A stretch of DNA of 64,000 bases, taken from assembly GCA_013398275.1 (NCBI GenBank), contig VZSE01002187.1, forward strand, positions 345,741-409,740, read 5' to 3'. Numbering within the stretch: the first letter of the stretch is position 1; each line of letters opens with the position of its first letter. A program made the position numbers and the translations under genes. Shown piece by piece: positions 36,501 through 46,568 of this stretch. Origin of the DNA: Promerops cafer (lineage: Eukaryota > Chordata > Aves > Passeriformes > Nectariniidae). Below the pieces are notes generated by a model. It ran no database searches and was not told the origin of the DNA. It worked only from the letters and a program-made list of their open reading frames with translations.

Positions 36501-39500
36501 TGCAGGGAAACAAAGGAGCAGGCATCAGTGTGGTGTGACTCCGCCACAGCCCCTGCCTGGGCTGGGTCCTACAGGGCAGCCTGGCATCATTCTTCCACGC
36601 AAACTTGCAGAGTCAGAGCTGGGTCGCAGCCCCTCTTTGCTGCACCCCGAGCTGCCCACACCCTGCTGCCACCCCTTCCCACTCCAGCTGGGGAGCCAGG
36701 ACAGGGGGAGCCTGGAATCCCGCTATCCCCATCACCCAGGAGACAGAAACCTGAGAGGACAGCCGCCCTCCCTGCGTCGCAGCTCCCTGCTCCACTCCCT
36801 GGAGAGCAGCTGCCCACACCACCCACTGGCACCCACCACTTGCCCCCTGCACACTCTGGCTTCCCAGCAAGGAGTCAGAGATGCAATAGCCAAAGCTTCT
36901 GACCTGCAGCGCGTCCAGACCCACCACCAGGTCGCCCGCAGCCTCCCCACGCCCCGGCCAGGGTGCCCCTGCCTGGGTTGCCCTGTCCTCCCTGTGCAGC
37001 ACCGATGTGCCTGTCACTCAGGGGACGAGCGAATCACAGCAGGCGCGGAGCCCGGCCAGGACAGCGTGCCACCCAGCCTGCGTCACCCCCTGGCACCCAG
37101 CAGCTCCCCCACGGCAGCTGGCACCGCCTTCGTGCCTGGAAAGGTGTGCAGCAGCCCTGTCAGTGTGATCCCACCCAGTCCCGCGTGGCAGAGTGAGCAT
37201 GCAGGGCCCACACGGGATGCTGCATGGTTGCATGATGCTCCTCGGCCACAGCACCTCCCCATGTCCCTCCTCCCATCCCTCAGCTGCAGGCATGCTGCCT
37301 TCCCAACACACACGTGGCATGGGAAGGCAGCCAAGCTCCTCTCCCCGTGCCAGGGTGTGCTGGTTGGGGCAGGGATAAGGGCTACCAGCCCAGGGATCAG
37401 TGCTGGAGAATTGGACATCCCCAGGAACCGGTCACGGTACTGGCACCCAGCCCACTGCCCCACAGACAGGCAGACACAGCAAGATAAGCTCATGAGATGA
37501 AGGACAGCAGCCAGAAGAATGGCCTTCCCAGCCCCAGCACAGCCACTCCAGCACATAAACACCCGCTTTCAGGCAACTGGGGGGGCTCCGACGGGCGATG
37601 GCTCTGCCATGGCCAGGCTGGGCAGAAGTGAAAGCCATGCCTCAGTGCCCCCACATTCAACCTCTCTGAGGTGATATTAATCATTAACAAATACCAGTGC
37701 AGCTGCCATACCATGCTGAGCTGATGGATGGCACACCACAGCCGGGTGTGACCCCCACTCCTGAGTGCAACAGGACAGGGCTGGGAGAGCATTGGGCACT
37801 GGGAAGGCTGATGGCATGGGTCAGGAAGCACCTCAGCATCTGCCATGCCCCACCTGGGACAACGGGAGGTCACCTACTTGCTGGTAGTCCATAGAGAGTC
37901 GATGGGCTTCTGTCCCCCGCTGGGATCATGCTCTTAATCCACTTGGCCTCAGCAGGGTGGTTGAAGCGGAGGAAGGTGGCCTGGCCCAGGCAGATGGTGC
38001 ACCCTTGGGAGAGAGGAGAGAGGCTTCAGCTGCTAGCCAGCAATATCAGAGTGGTGCCGGAGAGCGCAGGGAGGCATCGGGCTTTGCTGGCCCTAAGATG
38101 AGCCCTCGGGAAGGGAGCGGGCTCCTGCTGTCAGCAGAGGCTTAGGGGGAGGCTGAAATCCAGGTCACTCTACAGCAGCTGCCGGCAGCGCGTCCCAGGC
38201 GCAGGCACAGCTGGGGTCCCTGCCGGGGGCCGCGGGGGAGCTGGCAGCACTCCAGGGCTTGCGTGGCTGCCAGCTGCAGACAAGACAGCTCCTGTCCCTG
38301 TTTGCAAAGCGTCTCTTCTTGGCCCAAAGCAGCCCTCTTGGGGCAAGGCTGCCGAGCAGCCCCGCGGAGGAAGGCACCTCAGGAAGGGCAGCGGAGCCGT
38401 GGGCGCTCGCTGTGCGTTCACCTGCTGCCCGTGGTGCTGGGGAGGCATGTGCTGGCAGCAGGGAGCATCAGGCGGCTAGAAGGCGGGTTGCTGCCGACAC
38501 ACCCCACTTTGAAGCGCCTGCCAGGGCTCTGGGGAGAGGCTCGCTCCATACCAACAGCCGCTGCTGAAAATCCCTCGCCGGAGGGGACGTGTTTTTTGGA
38601 GCACCCGTCATCCCAGCTCGCAGCAAGGAGAGCGAGAGGCAGTACAGACTAACTGCTATCGCCGTCGCGGGGGCCCGGCTCCCCTGTTTGAGCGCCAGGG
38701 TGGGACGGAGTCCTGCTCACCCCGGCTCAACGAGGGCATCCTGCCTGCCAGGGCGCAGTGCCGACGCCCAGCCTGGCGACGGCTGTCCCGGAGAGATGCA
38801 CCCCCCTGTGCCTTCCTTGCCCCCGTGCCGGCACCAGTGGAGCCACAGGTCGCCCCGGCAAAGCGAGTAGTCGCCAAACTGCACCACGAGCGTCGGCCTG
38901 ACAGCCCCGCAGTTCATCCCGCTGTGGCCTTGCACAGATGCTGTCCCCGCTCTGTCGCGTCCCTGCCTGCCCCCGGGGACGGGAGGAGGAGCGGCTCGGC
39001 TGACCCCTGCCCGCACCCCGCAGCCTACCACGGCTCTCCTTGCCTACTGCGAGACCGGCGGGACCCGGCAGGACTCCGCGGGCCGTCGCGCCGGAGCCTT
39101 CTCCGGCGGCCACGTGGCTCCCATTGTCCCCCGCGGGGCCGCCCGCGGCAGCGCCCACGCGGGTGGGTCCCCCCTTCCCGGGAGGGACGGGGCAGGCGCG
39201 CGGCCGCAGTGCCACCGCCCGCGGGGACANNNNNNNNNNNNNNNNNNNNNNNNNNNNNNNNNNNNNNCCGGGAAGCGAGACACGAGCTGTGGCGGGGCGG
39301 GGATCGCGTGGGAAGGGCCTGAGGCTTTGTCCACGCTCCCTGGGAGCGGCCATGGGGGGCCGGCGGGGCCAAGCCCGGTAGCCACGCAGGCAGACCGGCA
39401 GTGTCCCGGTCGGGAGGACACCCAAGGTGTTTTCCTATGTCATCTCCCTTCCCAAAGTTGGCTCAGCATCTCCACTGTTCTTCAAAGCCCACCGGGGTCT

Positions 39501-40565
39501 CTCCCTTCCCACCTCACTTGATACACGCAGCAAAGCCAGCTCTCAAACTGTGCCAGGACCTGGCAGGTTCCCACCGCCGAGCATAGAGGCCAGGAGTATG
39601 CCAGCTGGGATATGCAGTTACTGGATGGCTCCTCAAACACCCCAATACTCAAACAGCACAACTCCACGGGCAAAGGCTCCGGAGAACCACAGCCTGTTCC
39701 TACCTTGGGTGAGGTGCATGGGCCGCTGGAGCCGCACACCGTCGATGGCGCAGGCGTTGCCACAGGGGTGCAGGGTGAGTGTCCCTCGCACGTTCTCGAT
39801 GTAGCAATGCTGGGGCTCCAGCCCAGGGCCCTGCAGGACGATGTCTGTTGCAGCCGTGCCAATGGTGGTCCTCCCTGCCAGCAGAGAGGGCATCTCAGTG
39901 TCTCTGTCACCAGCGTGCCCGTGGAGACCCCCTGGCACTCACCTTCCTCCAGGGGCAGGAGTGTGACAGCAGTGCTGAGCCGACCGCTGCCCAGGCTCAC
40001 CAAATGTGGCTTCTCTGTCTGCACTTTCAGCGCCTTGCCCGTGTCAATCAGGTCCAGGGGGCTGTTCTGTAGGAGGAGAGGGAGGGATGCTCACAGCTCC
40101 TGCAGCTGCAGCCCACTCCCCTGCAGTGCCCACCTGGCTGAGCTGCTCCAAAATGGCAACATAGCCAGGATCAATGCCCAGGCACAGCCACATGCCAGCA
40201 GGACTGTCCAGCAGCAACATGCAGGAGAGGAGGGCTCTCCTGCCTGTGCTACCTATCCCGGGAAGCAGAGGTGAGCTGCACAGGAGCTGGAGATCCATGG
40301 GGCTTGGGCTGCATCTAAGAGGATCCGAGCTGCAGCCGCTTAGCTCAATGGGCTTTGCTGAGGATCCCGTAATAGGATTGGCTCAGACTGAGGAGGGGCT
40401 GGAGGGCAGCGCCAGTGCTGGTGGTAGGGCTGGCTGCAGAGGAGGACTCCCAGCCAGATTCCCCTGTTCCCACAGAGCAGAGGTCCAGTGATCCTGTGTG
40501 CTCACCTGGATGACAGTCTGGACTCTGTGGGTTGGGCTGGTGGGGGTCCTGCCAGATGCCTCCAT
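24523..40565 (-). CDS. PHLDB1: Pleckstrin homology-like domain family B member 1 (LL5-alpha)
   Basis: Cortical adaptor with an N-terminal FHA domain, a Ser/Pro-rich middle, long coiled coils and a C-terminal phosphoinositide-binding PH domain. It is linked to microtubule anchoring and insulin/Akt signalling. Coding exons: 40506-40565, 39943-40066, 39704-39874, 37878-38003 (FHA); 35415-36499 (large Ser/Pro-rich exon); 34449-34691, 34238-34375, 33974-34111, 31979-32107, 30620-30775, 30390-30500, 30141-30230 (coiled coil); 29515-29637, 28626-28763, 27990-28145 (possibly optional); 27439-27606, 27024-27140, 26826-26919, 26572-26622 (optional), 25879-26170, 25683-25773, 25455-25601; 25092-25311, 24930-25015, 24523-24663 (PH). 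All junctions keep frame: 1464 aa with everything, about 1308 aa without the four optional exons (human 1377). Markers include LVSLGSGRLSTAVTLLPLEE, SLVSSIEKDLQDIMDSLVLE, GGKIKSWKKRWFVFD and the end GAEGYTQFMN. The ATG at 40565 starts MEASGRTPTSPTHRVQTVIQ. No clear minus-strand poly(A) hexamer follows the stop. Confidence 0.95.
26572..26622 (-). CDS. PHLDB1: PHLDB1 candidate 51-nt cassette exon
   Basis: Bounded by a CCCAG acceptor and a weak GTAGAG donor, it encodes 17 residues (about APAKLLPAEPLQPGNLP plus a split Gly). It can be included or skipped without changing frame: skipping joins LALQQK to GRQVIEEQ, which is the human-like reading. It is Pro-rich, unlike the flanking coiled coil. Confidence 0.5.
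27990..28145 (-). CDS. PHLDB1: PHLDB1 candidate optional exon C
   Basis: 156 nt, phase 0 on both sides, encoding YVTVEQLSGILGSLH followed by a Pro/Ser/Leu-rich tail ending SAE. The acceptor is CTCTGCCCAG; the donor GTTGGT is weak. I do not recall a counterpart in the human canonical protein. Confidence 0.6.
28626..28763 (-). CDS. PHLDB1: PHLDB1 candidate optional exon B
   Basis: 138 nt, phase 0 on both sides, encoding EYMRLSDVFRFCSN, then an Ala/Pro/Ser-rich linker ending APTANE. Acceptor TTTCTAG, donor GTACCT. It is open across the whole exon, and the reading frame flows into exon C. Confidence 0.65.
29515..29637 (-). CDS. PHLDB1: PHLDB1 candidate optional exon A
   Basis: 123 nt, phase 0 on both sides, encoding ETLHISEPYELLEGIKPLSP, then an Ala/Pro/Ser-rich linker ending KAQE. 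It has a good polypyrimidine tract and CAACAG acceptor; donor GTAACT. It follows the constant exon 30141-30230, which ends SALRE. Confidence 0.65.
31740..31978 (-). promoter_or_regulatory. GC-rich intragenic patch in PHLDB1, possible internal promoter or first exon
   Basis: A CpG-rich block in the intron between exons 31979-32107 and 30620-30775. It contains the 24-bp repeat and a strong minus-strand donor (CCTG followed by GTAAGC, boundary at 31837/31836). This would suit an internal non-coding first exon spliced to 30775. There is no supporting transcript; the call is inference. Confidence 0.3.
31763..31818. repeat. 24-bp tandem repeat, 2.3 copies
   Basis: The unit CGGTCCCGAGGAGCTCTGCC plus GAGC is repeated perfectly at 31763-31786 and 31787-31810, with a partial third copy to 31818. 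It lies in a GC-rich patch inside a PHLDB1 intron. Confidence 0.85.
32128..32180. repeat. Polypurine A/G tract
   Basis: About 50 bases of almost pure A and G on the plus strand, with A runs of up to 15, just upstream of PHLDB1 exon 31979-32107. Read in transcript sense it is a long C/T polypyrimidine tract close to that exon's acceptor. Confidence 0.7.
38260..39380 (-). promoter_or_regulatory. GC-rich island with gap inside the PHLDB1 FHA intron
   Basis: A CpG-dense region, with 38 N at 39230-39267, lies between FHA exons 39704-39874 and 37878-38003. A minus-strand donor (CCGGG followed by GTGAGC) occurs at 38721/38720. Its composition matches the other promoter islands in this window, so it may be an internal promoter producing a PHLDB1 form lacking part of the FHA domain. 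Inference only. Confidence 0.35.
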
Positions 40566-40604
40566 GGTGCCTTCTTGGAGACGTCGGATGGTACTGGACA
40601 CGGG
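40566..40604 (-). other. PHLDB1 5' UTR part of the first coding exon
   Basis: The exon with the start codon begins after a CTGGCAG acceptor at 40605-40611, leaving 39 untranslated bases before the ATG at 40565. At least one upstream non-coding exon is therefore expected. Confidence 0.7.
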
Positions 40605-40611
40605 CTGCCAG

Positions 40612-43600
40612 AAGAAACAGAATGGCAGTACGAGTGACCACACTGGGCATGGCCTTTATGTATTTTTCCTGCACGTCCCAGACAGCAGCCTGACAGCACA
40701 AACCCTACCCATTCCAAACTAGCATTTGCCACCAAGAGGATTACCATCCTGAGCTCCTGTCTTCATCATGTCAGCAGCTGCCTGAAGCCAGTGAGCATCC
40801 CTGCTTGCCAAGGCATGCATCCTACCTAGGCACACAGCCCCGTCCACCCGGGGAGATCCATGCACGTGCCAGGCATCAGGACAAGACACAGTCCCAGAAG
40901 GAAAACTACACGTGCACTCAGTTTTGGGGGCATAGTGTTGGAAATTGTTTAAATGCCAAGAGCTGTGGGCAGCCAGACCCCAATGGCTGTCAGTGGAAAA
41001 GCACACACAAGCTCAGGTTCTGGCTGTCCCCAGCAACACCTGCCTGCCATGCATGGCACACTTGGGCACCCCTGTGCATGCCACCAGTGCCCAGCTCTGG
41101 CACCCAGGCACACGCCTCTGCTCCACACAGTCCAGCGGCAGCTCACAGTGCACAAGCCCAGCTGAGTGTTAGGTATCCCTGCCCATGTGGCTCTCAGGCC
41201 GGCGGCCGGCAGGCAGGGCCACCACCCATGGAGCGGCCATGCTGCCACACATTCCCTCCGTGAGTGGGAGGCAACTCGAGGACGAACAATTTCCGTCACC
41301 CGGCACTCACGCCATGTCGGGATGCTCCGGGGATCTAAATTTACCGTCTGCTGCTCCCCACGTCCCTCCCTTCCGCCCTGGACTAGCTGACTGGGGCTTA
41401 ACCCTTCCCGGGCAGTGTAGATAGGAAGCGCTCCGTCCCCGTTAGGAGACGCCGGTCCCGGGGCCGCCAGGAGGAGCCCCGGGTTCGGCTCTCGCCAGTA
41501 TCTCCGACTGTCCCGCCAGCCNAAAAAATGAAACGCTGGAAAACGCCAGGCGTGGGATCCAGGACCTAGATGAAGCCCGGGCGTCTCCTGCAACACCAGG
41601 ACTGGCTGCCCCACAGCAAAGGCTCCGTGGGGACCACAGCCACACCACGTGGGATGGGGATAGCTCAGCTGGGGCAAGGGGGCCATAGAGATAAGGTACC
41701 CCGAGAGCAGTTCACGAGTGCTCAGGGCTGCCGAGGCAGGATCTCGGCTCTCCCTTACCTGCCGCCTGGTCCTGGTGCCTAGCGGGACCCTCCGCGGCAG
41801 GGTGCCCATGTTCCCCCGGCGCTGGGGTGCCGCACTTCCCAGCATCTGGAGACCCCGCAGCCCAGCCGAGCCCCTGCCCCTCACAGTTACACCCACGTCC
41901 CGTCACAATGTTCAGGAAGGAGGAAAAGCCAGGAGGGGCCAGGCTGTTGCAGAGGAAAGGGAGCGGGGCCAGGGTGGGATCTTGCGCCGGTGTTAACTCC
42001 TTCCCAGCACGGCTGTACTGGTGAGAACCATGAAGGACCCCCATCCCGGCCACCTGGGGGATTGTCTCCGATTTTGCCCACCTCCTGCTGCCCAAACTCT
42101 CCACCCAACATCCCCCACTCCACAAGCAGCCCTGCCTGCCCATGAGCTGGAGGGTGACCCTGGCATCCCATCACTTCCGCCTGCCCCCAGTCCCGCAACA
42201 CTGCCCTCCAACAGAGCCCCTCACCTGTCTCGTCAACACACAGGGAACGCTCGCGTCGCCCCAGCCCGTCCTGCCGGGGATGCAGCCCCTCTCCAGCCGG
42301 CTCTGCTGTAGGAATGCGGGGCGGGAGCGCGGCCGCCCCAGCCGGCGCCCCACTGCTAGGACGGACAAGGCGTCCTTTCTTCTCCCGCCGCCGCCTGCAG
42401 AACGCGCCGCTTGTTCCCGCCGTGGGAAGCGGTGAAGGCAGCAAATGCCAAGGGGTCGGGCTCGGTTACCACCGAACAGCCCACGGTCCTCGTGCACCCC
42501 GCGCAGGGCTGCCTATTCAGCCCCTGCCACCTGGAAGACAAAGCCCCTTTCTTCACCTGGCACAGCCAAAAAGCTCACCTGGGAGGATGCCCAGCCCCAC
42601 CGATGCAGGGGCCCTACTAATGCAGTGCAGGCTGCACACAGACATGCTGCCCCAGCGTGCTCCCGGGGAGCCCCTGTATCCCACTGCCCACAGGCTGCAA
42701 TCTGCCTGCCTGCCCCAAGCCCTCGTGGGCAGGGGTGCTCTGGGGGTCCACTCTTGCCTGACCTGCTGCTGTCCACCCAGACCCAGCACATCCTGACTCA
42801 CCCCACATCAGGTACCAACAGACCCCAGAGCTGCACTGTGCACCACTGACCAGGACACGGCCAGGGCAGGGGCATTCAGCCCGTGCTCGTGAAGGAGCAG
42901 ACTGGCAGGCTACGCCATGCAGTATCAGCCACGCTGGGGTGAAGCAACAGCATGGCAGAGGCAGGCGCATGGCACCCCCTTGCATGGCCTCTCATCCCCA
43001 CTTGTGGCTGGCTGGATGAGTCACGGAAGGAAGCCCGAGTGGCCGAGCTAATGGGTGCACACAGCGGAGCATCGCAGCCTCCAGCCAACTTGGCTGCCTG
43101 CTTGCTCCCATCTGCTAATGCACTTAGGGTGCGCTCACCCCTTCCCACACCCTCTGCCCTGGTAAACAACCGGCCCTTCCGCCGGGCCGCTGGGAAGGGG
43201 GAGCCTGTCTCCTGCACAAAGCCAGAGGCGAGTGAGGAGCCTGCTCCTGGCCGCTGCCTCCCGGCCTGGGGCTGACAACCGAGTGGGGGAGACCCAGCCA
43301 GCCCCATCCCACCCAGGCGAGGGATGGTGGGGGCTGCACTGCGGTTGCTGGGACAACGCCATGATCCTGGCAATAACACCACCATAAATCAGCCACCAGA
43401 CAGCTCCGGCGGGAGCCGAGGAATCCTGGCCACACCCGCTGATTTCATCGCTCCAGCGAATGCTCCCGCACCACTGCAGCACAGCTGGGCTCCGGCCGAG
43501 GCCCTGCCGGCATCACACTTCAGGGTCTCCACAGACTGGCGGATGCTCACCATGTGCTCAGGTCGGGGAGGGCGTGCAGCCCCGCCTACTGCACCCAGCG

Positions 43601-44919
43601 CTCCCCGAGGCGAGCCAGCTCCGAGGGCCGGTGAGCCATACTTAGACCCAACCACTGCTGCAGCTCAAGCATTGACCCCAGCATCTGCACATGCCTCCAC
43701 ACACCACAGCACAGACACGAGCTCCAGACCCCTCACAAGACTGCACAATAGAAAGCTACTCCTCAAAATGCTCTTGTATCAAAATGACAATTTCTCACCT
43801 GCAGGCCAGAGGTTCGGCTCAGCAAGGAGCATCTGCAACTCCCACGGACGACATCTTGGAGACCATGATACAGGACGGGTTTGGTGGGTTTTGAATCCAA
43901 TGCCTGGCACAAACCCATCACCCAGCCCTTTGTTAGCTGGGAGAGGGATGGGGTGAACCTCACCTCTCCAAATCAGGCATTGATCACTCTCCTCTTTCTG
44001 GCTGCCAGCAAGGATCCCTTGTCAAGCAATCCTGTGGCTCCATGCCCCTGCTGCCCCACATCTACCAACATATGGCATCGCACAGCAAACCCAAATGTAT
44101 GAGGAGTTACCAAAAAGTACCTGGCCGTGCTGCCTTGCTACTGCCTGTGGTGCTCAGTCAGGGGACCTGCCCCCTGCAGCCTCTGCCTAGTGCTCAGAGA
44201 GGGCTGGGGGCTTGCAGGGCAGCTGGAGGAGAGGGAGAGACAGTGGCCCTTCAGCACAGCAGCTGGACCTTCTGGGACTGCCAGATTCCTCTGGCTTTCT
44301 GACAGCAGCTGAACGGGCTGTGGCAGGAGTGTGGCAGGAAGCTGGAGTAAACAAGGTCCAGCCATGGAGCAGGAGGGATCCAGCCAGACCAGTACTGTTC
44401 CCAGGCTCCCCAAGAGCTGTCAGAGACAGCAGCAGTGGCCATGGGCCAAGCACCATCTCCTCCTGTGACTGCCCATGGGCTGCAGCAGGATTTGGGGATG
44501 GGAGAACCTTGTCTGGCTGCCTTCCTACAAGCTGCTCTCAGGGCTCCCACCAGCAAACCCACCAGACGTGGACCACCGCATCCGAAACCAGCTCCCAGCC
44601 CACCCATACACCACCAAAACATTGTGCAATGATTGGTTTTACGGCTGACTGTGTTTTTCCTACTTCCCTGTCTGCAGCTCCTTCCTTGCACCCTTCCTAG
44701 GGCACCCCAGCGAGCAGGGAGCCCCAACTTGTCCCACACCCGGTCCCAACAAGGGCCGAGGCAGCTGAGCCCTTTCTCTTGACCGCACCACATCCCAAAG
44801 CTGAAGCACCAGGGAATCCTTTCGTTACGCTGGCCCCAGCCCCACAGGCTCCCGAAGGGCAGTGGTCGCCTGGGGCACAAATATGTGTAGGGGGGTCGGG
44901 GGTCCCACCCCATGCTCAC
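40612..44919 (-). other. PHLDB1 5' intron sequence
   Basis: About 4.3 kb between the start-codon exon and the most distal candidate first exon. It holds a second candidate first exon (42225-42445) and a single N at 41522. No coding exon fits; the ORFs present are chance frames. Confidence 0.55.
42225..42445 (-). promoter_or_regulatory. Candidate alternative PHLDB1 promoter and non-coding first exon
   Basis: A CpG-rich block followed, in transcript sense, by a good donor (GACAG followed by GTGAGG at 42225/42224). It would splice to the acceptor before 40604. I see no ATG in its last 150 bases, consistent with a 5' UTR exon. Confidence 0.4.
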
Positions 44920-45080
44920 CTTCACTCCCGCGGTCCGACAGCCCCTCCCGTGCTCCGCCGCCGCTCCGCTGCCCACCGCTGCTGCCTCGGCGCGTCCCCG
45001 CCCCAACCGCTGCCGGCACGGCCCGCCCCCGCGTGGCCGGGGCTGACCGACCCCGGCTCCGGAAGGACCTCACGACCCCC
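44920..45080 (-). promoter_or_regulatory. Main PHLDB1 promoter and non-coding exon 1 (candidate)
   Basis: A GC-rich block with GC-box-like GGGGGCGGGC and GGGGCGGGG on the minus strand, ending in a strong donor (GTGAAG followed by GTGAGCATG at 44920/44919). Its upstream edge nearly touches the ARCN1 poly(A) site. Confidence 0.5.
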
Positions 45081-45084
45081 AGCC

Positions 45085-46568
45085 AGCTCCTTTAACAGTA
45101 CTTTATTTGATTAAAGACTCAGAATTCTCTGTGTACACTGGAATGTGCTCTATTCCCTAGGCCAGGATCATACAGGGTTACAAAAAGTGAGGACCTCGGC
45201 TCGGTTTAAATATCACCCTCCAATGAATGTAAGAAAAAAAAGAAGCTCCTTGGATGCTTGAACTAACTGACTCCATTTTAAAAATCATACAGACAAGCAG
45301 CTCTGGAACAGGACTGGGTTAATGGGATTCATTGCCTACTTTGCTAGGGGAGAGGGCTTGCCCTCTCAGGACAGGACCAGGGTTGATTTCCTCTCAGGTG
45401 CTGCCAGCAGAGGAGAGACCACGAACTTCTTTGGCAGAGGACCCCAGGGGCCCGTGACAGGCTGGCTGTCTCTCACAGAGCACAGTACACGCACTTTTAG
45501 GGCCGTTGCCTTCCACCTGCGCTCCGGCCCTCTGGCTGCAGAGGTGAGGTGTGCCCAGGGGCAGGTGACGCTCATGACGGGCCCCAGCCACGCAGGTGAG
45601 ATGAGTTGTGAGGGGAGCACAGGTCTCTGAGATGAGGCAAATAACACTAGCGAGGCAGCAGTAGGAGAAATGGCTCAGATCAGCCCCCACATTACCTGGA
45701 AACCAGCATTTCCTTCTCCCACACCTGCCAGTGCTGAACCAACGCTGGTTTGAGACAGGTCCTGACACGCAGGCCAAGTAAGTCAACCAGGCTCCACCAC
45801 TCCTTTCACCCAGGCAGGCAAAGCTCTCAGCCTCCCCACACACCAAAACGGCCTTGCAAAGGATATACAGCTGGTACTAATCTAACTAAACTTCCTCCAA
45901 AGCCTGGCCTGAGAACAGCTGCGGAAGACAGTGAGGACACACTCCCCTCTAGACGCTCTCCCCACTGCAGCAGGAACCAGACCACCTGGAGCTGGGCAAC
46001 TGCCACACAGCAGAGCTGGAGGAACAGCAGTAACTGTGTGGGGCAAAAGGACTGAACCCCCAGGTCCCTCTTCCCCACCCCATGCCCCTGCCATGACCCC
46101 CCCACCTCTGAGGCCAAGGTCAACTTGCTCAGCTTCCACCAGATGGAAGGGTCAGGACCAGCAGGTGGCCCCACGCATGAGAACCAGAGGCCCAGGAGAA
46201 ATTAAAATGGCAGCACCAACAATGGAACAGCACTTGATGCTTCTGGAGAGAATGATGTCTGGTCGGCTCTGGGCTGAGCTCCGAGCATCTCGGGGTGGGA
46301 GGGGGGCATGTCAAAGTCAGGCTCTTTGCGGAGATCTTGCTTTTTTGCCAGTCGGTAAAAATCTGCCAAAGAAATTTGTGGCCTTTTCCCCCATGAGCAC
46401 GTCACTCCTCTGCCAAAAATGTCTGTGACCCAGGAACACTGTAGATGGCAGACAGAGCCACGCGTCTTAGCAGAGGGGGCTGTGGCGTTCCCAACATTCA
46501 GAATAAACGTCGGCCTCGTTTTTTTTTAATTTAAAAATTTCTTCCACTGCGCGTCACCATGTCTGGCA
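45085..46568 (-). other. ARCN1 3' UTR
   Basis: About 1.5 kb between the stop codon and the AATAAA at 45107-45102. It has AT-rich patches, including a T run near 46520, and no convincing coding frame. Confidence 0.65.
45102..45107 (-). terminator. ARCN1 poly(A) signal
   Basis: TTTATT on the plus strand reads AATAAA on the minus strand, within an AT-rich block 1.46 kb after the ARCN1 stop. Cleavage is expected at about 45080-45090. Confidence 0.7.
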
